This document shows, piece by piece, positions 52,867 to 61,901 of a DNA stretch of 64,000 nt (position 1 is the first letter of the stretch; each line of letters begins with the position of its first letter). The position numbers and the translations under genes are program-made. The notes below the pieces were generated by a model. It worked only from the letters and a program-made list of their open reading frames with translations, was not told the origin of the DNA and did no database searches. The DNA lies in assembly GCF_004349135.1 (NCBI RefSeq), contig NZ_SMFN01000009.1:62001-126000 (forward strand), in the 5' to 3' direction. This DNA comes from Flavobacterium sandaracinum. Its GTDB lineage: Bacteria; Bacteroidota; Bacteroidia; Flavobacteriales; Flavobacteriaceae.

Positions 52867-55314
52867 ATGGCAAAAACAACAAAAACAGCCCCTTTAAATA
52901 AAAAAACAGATACTAAATCAGTAGATAAAACACCATTACAGTTGACCAAACAACACAAAATTGTTTTCGGCTCGCTGTTGGTTTTATTTTCTATTGCTTT
53001 ATTGTTTGCCTTTGTGTCCTTTTTCATTTATGGACAACAAGATCAAAGCGCTGTTCAAGAATTATCAAATCGTTCAGAAACCGTTGAGAATTGGCTTGGA
53101 AAATTTGGCGCCTTCTTAGCTGATTTACTAATATACAAAGGTTTTGGAATTGCTGCCTTTATATTTGTAAGATTATTTTTCCTTTCGGGTATTTATTTAG
53201 TACTTGGAATTCCGGTTAGGAAATTAAAAAATATATGGTTTTGGGATTTATTCGTAATCATTGTTTTATCCGTTTTGTTTGGGTTCTTTGCTACTTCAGC
53301 ACCAGAATTAGGTGGAACAATTGGATATGAACTAAATTTATTTCTACAAGATTACATTGGAAAACCAGGAACATTATTGCTTTTATTGTTTGGATTGATT
53401 GTCTACATCATATTTAAAATCAAACTTTCTCCTGAAAGTATTCAGTCCTTTTTTGATACTACCAAAAAAGAAATAAAAGCCGTTTCAAATCCTAATCCTT
53501 TTAATACTAAAAAAGGAGATTATAATTTAGAAGAATTTGCAGTTGTTGAGGAAGAAATTGATGATATCCATTTAAAAACCAATGGTTCACAATTCGAAAT
53601 TAATAAAGAAGCGCTAAAACCTACCATCAGTAATTCATCTGATATTAATAGAGATCCTATTGCAAAGCCGCTTGCTATGGAAGTTACACCAATAGCAACT
53701 CCAGAAATAATTGCTAATCCCTTAGATACTTTTGTCATCGAAACAGCACCGGAAGAGGATATCATTGAGGAAAATTTGGCATCAAGATTAGTAGCTGATT
53801 TTGGATTATTTGATCCAACTTTGGATTTATCCAACTATAAATTCCCTACAATTGATTTATTAAAAGAATATTCAACTGGTGGAATTACGATCAACCAAGA
53901 AGAATTAGAAGAAAATAAAAACCGAATTGTAGATACGCTTCGCAATTACAAAATAGAAATCGCACAAATAAAAGCGACCGTTGGACCATCGGTAACTTTA
54001 TATGAAATTGTTCCAGAAGCAGGAATTCGAATTTCTAAAATCAAGAGTTTAGAGGATGATATTGCCTTATCGCTGTCGGCATTGGGTATTCGTATCATTG
54101 CGCCTATTCCAGGAAAAGGAACGATAGGAATTGAGGTTCCTAACAAAAATCCAACAATGGTTTCCATGAAGAGCGTTATTGGCTCTGCCAAATTCCAAGA
54201 AGCTGAAATGGAATTACCTATTGCTCTTGGAAAAACAATTTCGAATGAAACATTTGTGGTGGATTTAGCTAAAATGCCTCACTTATTGATGGCTGGTGCT
54301 ACGGGACAAGGAAAATCTGTTGGTTTAAACGCCGTTTTGACTTCGCTTTTGTACAAAAAACATCCCGCGGAAGTAAAGTTTGTTTTGGTTGATCCTAAAA
54401 AAGTTGAGTTGACACTTTTCAATAAAATTGAAAGACATTATTTAGCTAAACTTCCGGATATGGATGACGCTATTATCACCGATAATGCAAAAGTAGTGAA
54501 TACTTTGAATTCGCTTTGTGTGGAAATGGACAACCGTTATTCATTATTGAAAGATGCGATGGTGCGTAATATCAAAGAATACAACGATAAATTTAAAGCT
54601 AGAAAATTGAATCCTGAAAACGGACACCGCTTTTTGCCTTATATTGTTCTGGTAGTCGATGAGTTTGCGGATTTGATAATGACTGCTGGTAAAGAAGTAG
54701 AAGTTCCTATTGCACGTTTAGCCCAATTAGCTCGAGCCATTGGAATTCACTTAATTATAGCAACACAGAGACCATCAGTAAATGTGATTACTGGTTTAAT
54801 AAAAGCCAATTTTCCTGCTCGAATAGCATTTAGAGTAACCTCAAAAATTGACTCCAGAACTATTCTGGACACACAAGGTGCTGATCAGTTAATAGGACGA
54901 GGTGATATGCTTTACACAAACGGAAATGATGTAGTCCGCGTACAATGCGCCTTTATAGATACACCAGAAGTAGAAAAGATAACGGAATTCATTGGTTCCC
55001 AAAAAGCGTATGCGACCGCTTATTTACTTCCAGAATTCGTTGGAGAGGAAAGTGGCATTAATCTTGATGTGAATATATCCGATAGAGACACTTTGTTTAG
55101 AGAAGCCGCAGAAATCATTGTAAACGCACAACAAGGATCGGCTTCCTTGCTACAAAGAAAACTTAAATTAGGCTATAACAGAGCGGGTCGATTAATCGAT
55201 CAATTAGAAGCTGCTGGAATTGTTGGCCCTTTTGAAGGAAGCAAGGCAAGAAGTGTAAACATTCTGGACATGAGTTCTCTTGATCAATTTTTCAACAATG
55301 AACAAAACAATTAA
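52867..55314 (+). CDS. ftsK: DNA translocase FtsK
   Basis: 815 residues. Four membrane helices (residues 35-185), a linker of about 150 residues, then alpha/beta motor domains with Walker A LMAGATGQGKSVGLNAVL, Walker B YIVLVVDEFADLIM and ATQRPSVNVITGLIKANFPA. The C-terminal gamma domain (GSASLLQRKLKLGYNRAGRL) reads polar DNA signals. It pumps chromosome ends through the division septum. Overlapping frames downstream lead into lolA. Confidence 0.96.
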   Translation: MAKTTKTAPLNKKTDTKSVDKTPLQLTKQHKIVFGSLLVLFSIALLFAFVSFFIYGQQDQSAVQELSNRSETVENWLGKFGAFLADLLIYKGFGIAAFIFVRLFFLSGIYLVLGIPVRKLKNIWFWDLFVIIVLSVLFGFFATSAPELGGTIGYELNLFLQDYIGKPGTLLLLLFGLIVYIIFKIKLSPESIQSFFDTTKKEIKAVSNPNPFNTKKGDYNLEEFAVVEEEIDDIHLKTNGSQFEINKEALKPTISNSSDINRDPIAKPLAMEVTPIATPEIIANPLDTFVIETAPEEDIIEENLASRLVADFGLFDPTLDLSNYKFPTIDLLKEYSTGGITINQEELEENKNRIVDTLRNYKIEIAQIKATVGPSVTLYEIVPEAGIRISKIKSLEDDIALSLSALGIRIIAPIPGKGTIGIEVPNKNPTMVSMKSVIGSAKFQEAEMELPIALGKTISNETFVVDLAKMPHLLMAGATGQGKSVGLNAVLTSLLYKKHPAEVKFVLVDPKKVELTLFNKIERHYLAKLPDMDDAIITDNAKVVNTLNSLCVEMDNRYSLLKDAMVRNIKEYNDKFKARKLNPENGHRFLPYIVLVVDEFADLIMTAGKEVEVPIARLAQLARAIGIHLIIATQRPSVNVITGLIKANFPARIAFRVTSKIDSRTILDTQGADQLIGRGDMLYTNGNDVVRVQCAFIDTPEVEKITEFIGSQKAYATAYLLPEFVGEESGINLDVNISDRDTLFREAAEIIVNAQQGSASLLQRKLKLGYNRAGRLIDQLEAAGIVGPFEGSKARSVNILDMSSLDQFFNNEQNN

Positions 55315-55363
55315 TACAATGAAATCAAAAATTCAAGAATCTAAACAAAATTGTAAACAAACT

Positions 55364-56008
55364 ATGGGCAAAAGACTCCTTTTAACGATGGCTTTATTCC
55401 TTTTTTGTTTTACAATTCAAGCACAAGATAAAAAAGCTAAAGACCTTTTAGATCAAGTTACGGCTAAAGTTAAAAGCTATACTAATATAACTATTGATTT
55501 TAAATATTCTTTGAACAATACAAAAGAGAATATCAATCAAGATAGCAAAGGAAATGTTACTATGAAAGGCAATCAGTATGTACTGAATTTCATGGGGGTT
55601 ACTAAAATTTTTGATGGAAAAAAAACATACACAATCGTTCCGGAAGATGAAGAAATAACCATTTCTACTGTTAATGAAAAAGATGATAATGCCATCACGC
55701 CTTCTAAAATGCTTACTTTTTTCAATTCTGGTTATAAGTACAACATGGATATTTTGCAAAATGTAAAAGGACGAAAAATTCAATATATAAAATTGGTTCC
55801 TATAAACACCAAAGACCAAAGAAAAGAGGTATTACTGGGTATCGATGTGCAAACAAAACACATTTATAATTTGATTGAAGTGGGTAAGAAAGGAACAAAG
55901 ACAACATTAACGGTTAATTCTTTTAAAACCAACCAACCTTTGTCAAAAAATCAATTTACATTTGCGGGGAGTAAATATCCAAATTACTACATCAACAAAT
56001 TAGATTAA
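55364..56008 (+). CDS. lolA: Outer-membrane lipoprotein carrier protein LolA-like
   Basis: 215 residues from the ATG at 55364, which gives a proper signal peptide (MGKRLLLTMALFLFCFTIQA). Earlier in-frame ATGs at 55280, 55298 and 55319 would put 15-28 polar residues before the signal and one overlaps ftsK. The LolA fold shows in AKDLLDQVTAKVKSYTNITI, TMKGNQYVLNFMGVTKIFDG and LLGIDVQTKHIYNLIEV. It carries lipoproteins through the periplasm. It ends 8 bp before the LptF/G-like gene. Confidence 0.85.
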   Translation: MGKRLLLTMALFLFCFTIQAQDKKAKDLLDQVTAKVKSYTNITIDFKYSLNNTKENINQDSKGNVTMKGNQYVLNFMGVTKIFDGKKTYTIVPEDEEITISTVNEKDDNAITPSKMLTFFNSGYKYNMDILQNVKGRKIQYIKLVPINTKDQRKEVLLGIDVQTKHIYNLIEVGKKGTKTTLTVNSFKTNQPLSKNQFTFAGSKYPNYYINKLD

Positions 56009-56016
56009 TGCGCTAG

Positions 56017-57450
56017 GTGAAAATTCTTGACAAATACTTACTAAAAACCTTCTTGACTACATTTACTACGGTATTTGTAATCCTATTTTTTATATTCATA
56101 CTTCAAACCGTTTGGTTATTTATATCCGAATTGGCCGGGAAAGATTTAGATCTATTAATGATCATTAAATTCCTGGCTTTTTCTATGCCTCGAATCGTAC
56201 CCTTAGTTTTACCGCTTTCGATACTTTTATCTTCCATAATGACTTTTGGAAATTTAGCGGAGAATTATGAATTTGCGGCGATGAAATCTTCTGGAATTTC
56301 GCTTCAACGAGCCATGAGAAGTTTAACTGTATTTATTGTTTTATTGAGTATCGTGGCTTTCTTCTTTTCGAATAATGTAATTCCGTATGCCGAATACAAG
56401 TTTATCAATTTCAGAAAAAACATTGCCCAAGTTAAACCGGCATTAGCTATAGCCGAAGGACAGTTTAGTGATGTGGGATTTTACAACATCAAAGTCAATA
56501 AAAAAAGCGGTCCAGAAGGCAATACACTTACCGGAATTACCATTCACAAAAAATCAAAGATTGGTGACGGAAGCAAAACGGTGATAAAAGCAAAAGACGG
56601 AGAATTAATCAGTAGTAAAGAATCTAGTATTCTACAATTAGTACTTAATAGTGGCTATTATTACGAGGATATAGTTCCAAAAAAATACGAGGAACGCAAC
56701 AAAATGCCTTTTGCAAAAAGCTCTTTTAAAAAGCAAATCATTAATATCGATTTATCAGAACTGAATAAAGTAGACGTAAATGACGAATCGGTTGCTAATA
56801 CCAATACGATGCTTACGGTTAATGAACTGAATTACACATTGGATTCGTTGAAGAAAAATATGAAAACTGATATCATTTCGTTTACAGAAAACAGCAATAG
56901 CAGAATATCATTCCCTTCGAAAAAACAGCTCATCGCATCTACAAAAAGCAAACCACTTCCCAATAATATCTTGTCTTTATATACCAATCAACAAAAATCA
57001 GATATTTTAAAGATAGCGAGTAGCAATGTAGCAAGTACATCCTACTCGATTGATACTTCTGAAACTGATTTATTTAATAAACAAAAAAATATAAATAGAC
57101 ATTTACTAGCTTATTACGACAAATTTGTAATCGTATTTGCTTGTTTTTTAATGTTTTTTATAGGTGCCCCTTTAGGCGCTATCATTAGAAAAGGAGGTTT
57201 AGGTCTTCCTATTGTTTTTGCCGTTTTAATATTCATAACCTTTCATTTTATAAATACTTTTGGAAAAAGAATTGCTCAAGAAAACGGAATGACTCCCTTT
57301 ATGGGTGCTTGGCTATCTTCAATTATTTTGACGCCATTAGCAATTTTATTGACCTACAGAGCTACAAACGATATTGGATTAATAAACATGGATGTCATTT
57401 TGGCTCCCTTTCAAAAAGTACTTAAAAAAATATTACCATCACGAAACTAA
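56017..57450 (+). CDS. LptF/LptG-family permease (YjgP/YjgQ)
   Basis: 477 residues starting at a GTG 8 bp after lolA (MKILDKYLLKTFLTTFTTVF). Three N-terminal and three C-terminal membrane helices flank a periplasmic beta-jellyroll region of about 230 residues. The marks LPLSILLSSIMTFGNLAENY and FFIGAPLGAIIRKGGLGLPI are family-typical. It is one of the two membrane subunits that pull LPS out of the inner membrane with LptB. The partner subunit is not in the window. Confidence 0.9.
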   Translation: MKILDKYLLKTFLTTFTTVFVILFFIFILQTVWLFISELAGKDLDLLMIIKFLAFSMPRIVPLVLPLSILLSSIMTFGNLAENYEFAAMKSSGISLQRAMRSLTVFIVLLSIVAFFFSNNVIPYAEYKFINFRKNIAQVKPALAIAEGQFSDVGFYNIKVNKKSGPEGNTLTGITIHKKSKIGDGSKTVIKAKDGELISSKESSILQLVLNSGYYYEDIVPKKYEERNKMPFAKSSFKKQIINIDLSELNKVDVNDESVANTNTMLTVNELNYTLDSLKKNMKTDIISFTENSNSRISFPSKKQLIASTKSKPLPNNILSLYTNQQKSDILKIASSNVASTSYSIDTSETDLFNKQKNINRHLLAYYDKFVIVFACFLMFFIGAPLGAIIRKGGLGLPIVFAVLIFITFHFINTFGKRIAQENGMTPFMGAWLSSIILTPLAILLTYRATNDIGLINMDVILAPFQKVLKKILPSRN

Positions 57451-57458
57451 TACCCACA

Positions 57459-58592
57459 ATGGACTTAAATAAAATAGAACTCAATACAATTGAAGAAGCA
57501 ATAGAAGCTATTCGTCAAGGAAAAATTATAATCGTTGTTGATGATGAAGATCGAGAAAACGAAGGTGATTTTTTGGCTGCAGCCGAAAAGGTGACTCCAG
57601 AAATGATAAATTTCATGGCCACGCACGGTCGAGGACTAATATGTGCTCCTCTGACAGAAAGCCGTTGCAAAGAATTGGGATTACATGTTATGGTAACTAA
57701 TAATACGGATCCAATGGAAACTGCTTTCACGGTTTCAGTAGATTTAAGAGGAAACGGCGTAACAACAGGGATATCTGCAGCGGATAGAGCAAAAACGGTT
57801 TTAGCATTGGTCAATCCAGAAACTAAACCGCATGATTTAGCACGACCAGGTCATATTTTTCCCCTTATTGCTAAACAAGGTGGTGTACTAAGAAGAACAG
57901 GTCATACCGAAGCCGCAATTGATTTTGCAAGATTAGCTGGGTTTAAATCAGCTGGGGTTATTGTAGAAATAATGAATGAGGATGGAACCATGGCGCGACT
58001 TCCGCAGTTAGTAGCAGTGGCAAAAAAATTCGATTTAAAATTAGTTTCAATCGAAGCGCTAGTTGCCTACCGAATGCAACATGATAGTTTGATAATCAAA
58101 AAGGACGATTTTGATATTGAGACTCGTTTTGGTACTTTTAGACTACGAGCATACCAACAAACAACTAACAAACAAATTCATATTGCTTTAACCAAAGGAA
58201 CTTGGAATTTAGGAGAATCCATTTTGACAAGAATTAATTCCTCACAAGTAAATAATGATTTATTAGGCACATTGACCAACAATGCTGACCAACAATTGGA
58301 CGATATGTTCCGCGTAATTAATGAAGAAGGGAAAGGCGCTGTAATTTTCATCAATCAGGACATGCAATCCGTAAACTTATTGAATCGTATCGCTGAACTC
58401 AAATTATTGCAAAGTGAAGGTGTAATGAAAGCGCCAAAAATAATCATCGATAGTAAAGATTTTGGTATTGGAGCACAAATACTGCATGATATTGACATCT
58501 CAAAAATTAGATTAGTGTCCAATACTGAAGGAACAAAACGTGTCGGAATGATTGGATATGGGTTAGAAATAACCGAATATGTGAAGTATTAA
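57459..58592 (+). CDS. ribB: 3,4-dihydroxy-2-butanone 4-phosphate synthase with degenerate GTP cyclohydrolase II domain
   Basis: 377 residues. The N-terminal DHBP synthase domain is complete (VVDDEDRENEGDFLAAAEKV, THGRGLICAPL, RTGHTEAAIDFARLAGF). The C-terminal half has the GCHII fold outline (FRLRAYQQTTNKQIHIALTK, DFGIGAQILHDI) but the zinc cysteines are gone: where active enzymes have HSECLTGD and CDCG, it reads NSSQVNND and NNADQQ. So only the RibB reaction is expected. Another ribA should exist elsewhere. It is 8 bp after the permease gene and ends a run from dgkA. Confidence 0.92.
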   Translation: MDLNKIELNTIEEAIEAIRQGKIIIVVDDEDRENEGDFLAAAEKVTPEMINFMATHGRGLICAPLTESRCKELGLHVMVTNNTDPMETAFTVSVDLRGNGVTTGISAADRAKTVLALVNPETKPHDLARPGHIFPLIAKQGGVLRRTGHTEAAIDFARLAGFKSAGVIVEIMNEDGTMARLPQLVAVAKKFDLKLVSIEALVAYRMQHDSLIIKKDDFDIETRFGTFRLRAYQQTTNKQIHIALTKGTWNLGESILTRINSSQVNNDLLGTLTNNADQQLDDMFRVINEEGKGAVIFINQDMQSVNLLNRIAELKLLQSEGVMKAPKIIIDSKDFGIGAQILHDIDISKIRLVSNTEGTKRVGMIGYGLEITEYVKY

Positions 58593-58695
58593 AGTTTTTT
58601 ATATTTTTTTTAAAAATTATTTTAGGGCTAAAGTATAGAAAATGAAACGGTTAAAAATGAGTCTAAAAAATAGATGCTTTTTTTCTAAAAATAGA

Positions 58696-58726
58696 TTTGT
58701 ATAACCAAAAAAGGTTCTTATATTTG
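58696..58726 (+). promoter_or_regulatory. Promoter of tRNA-Ser
   Basis: TTTG at 58696-58699 and TATATTTG at 58719-58726, 19 bp apart, fit the Bacteroidota -33 / -7 consensus (TTTG, TAnnTTTG). The tRNA begins 32 bp downstream. Confidence 0.7.
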
Positions 58727-58758
58727 CACTCGCAATCAGGTAATGAAAGCGACATACT

Positions 58759-58846
58759 GGAGAAATGGCAGAGCGGTCGAATGCGGCAGTCTTGAAAACT
58801 GTTGACTGTAACAGGTCCGGGGGTTCGAATCCCTCTTTCTCCGCCA
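58759..58846 (+). tRNA. tRNA-Ser (anticodon UGA)
   Basis: An 88-nt class II tRNA. Acceptor GGAGAAA pairs with TTTCTCC, followed by discriminator G and encoded CCA (58844-58846). The anticodon stem CAGTC...AAACTG holds TGA; a variable arm (TGACTGTAACAGGTCC) and the T-loop GGTTCGAATCC follow. It lies 166 bp after ribB and is the likely insertion target of the element behind it. Confidence 0.95.
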
Positions 58847-58868
58847 GTAGAAATACAAATTGAACTAA

Positions 58869-58902
58869 AACCCTTTAAATCGTATGATTTAAAGGGTTTT
58901 TT
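58869..58902 (+). terminator. Rho-independent terminator of tRNA-Ser
   Basis: AACCCTTTAAATC, loop GTAT, GATTTAAAGGGTT and a T-run. The stem is 13 bp perfect. If the element inserted at the tRNA 3' end, this terminator is either the element's own copy or the crossover lies beyond it. Confidence 0.88.
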
Positions 58903-58954
58903 CTTTTAACTACCCTTCAAAATATTCATTAATGCGTGTTCCTAAAGGGATAAA

Positions 58955-58993
58955 TTCGGGTACCCGAAAACTCAAAACATTTGGGTAACCGAA
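58955..58993. promoter_or_regulatory. Pair of 14-bp palindromes before the integrase gene
   Basis: TTCGGGTACCCGAA (58955-58968) is a perfect palindrome. TTTGGGTAACCGAA (58980-58993) is a second copy with two changes, starting 25 bp later. They lie between the tRNA terminator and the integrase gene, so they may be integrase or excisionase arm sites or an operator. Confidence 0.5.
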
Positions 58994-59151
58994 TTTGTAT
59001 CTCAGGCTAGAATACACAAGGCTTTTGAGCATATTTAACAACATGTTCATAAAATGAATAGCTACCTGTTTAATCACCTGTTCACTATTCAAACATCTTG
59101 TGTTGAAGTCTTTTTAGAATTAAATTTAAGTTTAACTAAAAGGTTACCGCA

Positions 59152-60396
59152 ATGAAAACAAAAGTATCTATTCTCTTTTACGCAAAGAGAGCAAAAGCCA
59201 GTGTAAACGGTTTAGTACCTATATACACGAGAATTACCATCAATGGTAAAAGAATTGAATTGAGCACAAACAGATTTGTAGAAATCTCAAAATGGTCTAC
59301 CGAGGCAGGAAAAATGAAAGGTGGTTCCAATGAAGCTCGTTCAATCAATAGTCATCTTGATATGCTAAAAATCAAAATAATTGATGTACAAATGGAACTA
59401 CTCCATAAAAATAGCATCATAACAACCGAAACACTTAAAAGCAGACTATTAGGCACCCAAGAACGTCCTAGAACCCTCATCCCTATCTTTCAGGACCACA
59501 ATAATAAAATCAAAGAATTAGTAGGTAAAGAATACGCGCCTGGAACATTAGAGCGTTATAGAACTTCATTAAAGCATACGGTGGAGTTCCTGCAGTGGAA
59601 GTACAAAGTTACTGATATAGAAATTGCTAAAATCGACCATGCGTTTATCACAGAATATGAGTTCTATTTGAGAAGCGTTCGCAATTGCGCTAATAATACT
59701 GCAGTGAAGTACCTCAAGAACTTCAATAAAATCATTAAGATTTGTTTGGCCAATCATTGGATAGATAGAAATCCGTTCGCCAATTATAAATCAAAAGTCA
59801 AAGAAGTGGAACGCGTATACTTATCCCAAGAAGAAATCCAAAACATTATCGATAAGGACTTCAAAACTGAAAGACTGACACTGGTGCGAGATATATTCCT
59901 TTTCAGCTGCTTTACCGGTTTGGCCTACATCGATGTCAAAAACCTAACAAAGTCACATATTAGCATCGGTATTGATGGCGAGAAATGGATATTTACCCAC
60001 CGCCAGAAAACAGAATCAGCGTCTAAAATTCCGATTCTGCCTCTTACACAAATGATCATCGATAAATACGAAGATCATCCGGAATGCATCAATCAAAATA
60101 AGCTGCTTCCCATTTTAAGCAATCAAAAAATGAATGCCTATCTCAAAGAAATAGCAGGAGTTTGCGAGATCGAAAAGGAACTCACCTTCCACATTGCCCG
60201 GCATACCTTTGCAACAACAGTAACACTTACCAATGGTGTCCCTATTGAGAGCGTTAGCAAAATGCTTGGCCACAAAAACTTACGAACTACGCAGCATTAC
60301 GCTAAAGTATTGGATAAAAAAGTAAGTGAGGATATGAAAATACTTCGTGATAAATTTAACGGCGTAGCTTTCCTTTGTGAAAAAAAAATAAACTAG
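59152..60396 (+). CDS. Tyrosine-type site-specific integrase (IntDOT-like)
   Basis: 414 residues: an arm-binding N-terminal domain (VSILFYAKRAKASVNGLVPI), a SAM-like core-binding domain (about 110-210) and a catalytic domain. Visible catalytic parts are HIARHTF and LGHKNLRTTQHYAK with the Tyr. The first catalytic Arg is missing (FTGLAYIDV instead of TGLR), as in IntDOT of Bacteroides conjugative transposons, which use a different residue. It reads away from tRNA-Ser, as expected for an element inserted into the 3' end of this tRNA. Confidence 0.93.
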   Translation: MKTKVSILFYAKRAKASVNGLVPIYTRITINGKRIELSTNRFVEISKWSTEAGKMKGGSNEARSINSHLDMLKIKIIDVQMELLHKNSIITTETLKSRLLGTQERPRTLIPIFQDHNNKIKELVGKEYAPGTLERYRTSLKHTVEFLQWKYKVTDIEIAKIDHAFITEYEFYLRSVRNCANNTAVKYLKNFNKIIKICLANHWIDRNPFANYKSKVKEVERVYLSQEEIQNIIDKDFKTERLTLVRDIFLFSCFTGLAYIDVKNLTKSHISIGIDGEKWIFTHRQKTESASKIPILPLTQMIIDKYEDHPECINQNKLLPILSNQKMNAYLKEIAGVCEIEKELTFHIARHTFATTVTLTNGVPIESVSKMLGHKNLRTTQHYAKVLDKKVSEDMKILRDKFNGVAFLCEKKIN

Positions 60397-60527
60397 CTGT
60401 AAGTCATTAACAATAAACAAGATAGACAATAGTTACTTTTATATTTGCTTTCGGGTTAACTATTAAACTAATTTAGGGAAATTTATTACTAAAACTAAAT
60501 TTCAATTAACCAAACCTAAACTATTTT

Positions 60528-61373
60528 ATGATTACATTCATCCGTACATTGCTATGTGAACTCGAAAAAGAATTACATGCCATATCATTTGATTATGACA
60601 ACCCGATAAGCATGAGTGATAAGTCTATCGAAACTATTGTAAAGTATTTAAAAACTCTTAAAGACTACATTTTAGATAATGAATTTCAGTCCATAGAAGA
60701 TGAAATTCATTTTTTCAAAAATATCAAACCCAAATTCTCTTCTAAATTAATTTATTTCAACAAAGTTAGAAAACTCGAATCATACAAGCCTTTGGGGAGT
60801 AGAAAAATACAAAGGGATTATTTGGACAATGAGTTGAATAAGCTTAATATCTATTTTAGTGAAAATACAGAGTTTTATAATTATTACAGATTAGGGGGGC
60901 ATTCCTTTGACAGTAAGGTTTTTATTCGAAACAGCGTAGAAATCGATTATAATCTTGATATTTTTTATCATGAATTAGACCATCGTTTTTCAACAACCCA
61001 CGATTTCAAAGTGGCAATGATTTTGGCAAATGAAATATTTCAACGATACATTGAAAATAAAATCAGTAGTTTATCCAATAGTAAATCCGTAATAATTAAA
61101 GATCCTTTGGAAAACAAAGTTTTTAAATGGACTGCAAGTAAAACAGATCTGATTGAGTTAATTTATGCATTGCACACACAAAAAGTATTTAATGATGGAA
61201 AAGCCGATCTAACTGAGATATCAAAATGTTTCGAGAAATTATTCGATATTGAATTAGGTGATATTTACAGAGCGTGCAATGAAATTAAAAATCGAAAAAT
61301 AAAGAAAACTAAATTCATTGATATGCTAGGCGAAAACCTCAACAAACGCTTCGATGAGAGAGAATATAAATAA
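60528..61373 (+). CDS. RteC-family protein
   Basis: 281 residues matching RteC: EDEIHFFKNIKPKFSSKLIY, LNIYFSENTEFYNYYRLGGH, YHELDHRFSTTHDFKVAMIL, and the winged-helix-like ending WTASKTDLIELIYALHTQKV, FNDGKADLTEISKCFEKLF, FIDMLGENLNKRFDE. In CTnDOT, RteC switches on the excision genes in response to a signal. Here it probably controls excision of the element next to its integrase. No RteA/RteB two-component pair is in view. Confidence 0.88.
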   Translation: MITFIRTLLCELEKELHAISFDYDNPISMSDKSIETIVKYLKTLKDYILDNEFQSIEDEIHFFKNIKPKFSSKLIYFNKVRKLESYKPLGSRKIQRDYLDNELNKLNIYFSENTEFYNYYRLGGHSFDSKVFIRNSVEIDYNLDIFYHELDHRFSTTHDFKVAMILANEIFQRYIENKISSLSNSKSVIIKDPLENKVFKWTASKTDLIELIYALHTQKVFNDGKADLTEISKCFEKLFDIELGDIYRACNEIKNRKIKKTKFIDMLGENLNKRFDEREYK

Positions 61374-61400
61374 TATCTTTTAGTTCATTTTGAATAAAAA

Positions 61401-61430
61401 AACACCCAAGGTACACCCAACTTGGGTGTT
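61401..61430 (+). terminator. Rho-independent terminator after rteC
   Basis: AACACCCAAG, loop GTACACCCAA, CTTGGGTGTT followed by TTATAG. The stem is 10 bp perfect, starting 28 bp after the rteC stop. Confidence 0.8.
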
Positions 61431-61483
61431 TTATAGTTTCAACTTCACTTCATTTGCGTCATAACTAATTATAAAACAATTGT

Positions 61484-61759
61484 ATGACACCTGAAAACCC
61501 AACCCTATTCAGCCATCAACTTATTACTAAAGGCGACTTAGTAGAATTCAAAAACACACTTATTTCTGAACTCAAAGAAATAATAAGCCAGAATCCGGAA
61601 CCCAAAAAATGGCTCAAATCAGCCGAAGTGAAAGAGCTGCTAAAAATTTCTAACGGCACACTTCAAAATCTTCGCATCAACGGTACACTAGACTATACCA
61701 AAGTAGGAAGCATCATCTATTACAAATACGATGACTTGAAAAAATTACTAGAGAAGTAA
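61484..61759 (+). CDS. Excisionase-like helix-turn-helix protein
   Basis: 91 residues. Residues 1-43 form a charged helix and residues 44-91 an HTH_17/MerR-like DNA-binding domain (WLKSAEVKELLKISNGTLQN, LRINGTLDYTKVGSIIYYKY, DDLKKLLEK). Such proteins act as excisionases or small regulators in Bacteroidota conjugative elements, e.g. Xis2d. It follows the rteC terminator and precedes the replication-type gene. Confidence 0.82.
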   Translation: MTPENPTLFSHQLITKGDLVEFKNTLISELKEIISQNPEPKKWLKSAEVKELLKISNGTLQNLRINGTLDYTKVGSIIYYKYDDLKKLLEK

Positions 61760-61901
61760 AATGAAAACCGACAATACGAACTGCAATGGCTCTTGCGAAT
61801 TGAAAATCATCGAGCTCCAATAAAATAAAATTATGCGAGATAAGTCTGCGATTGCTTATCCAATAAATCTCAGACACAAAATAAATTGTAAAACTCAAAA
61901 A

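Noticed and set aside
58910..59092. 60-codon open frame on the minus strand before the integrase gene
   Set aside because: It starts with TTG and covers the two palindromes, which by themselves constrain the sequence. No known family.
61761..61823. 20-codon ORF between the HTH gene and the replication-type gene
   Set aside because: Too short to judge; it could be a leader peptide or the remains of a longer gene.
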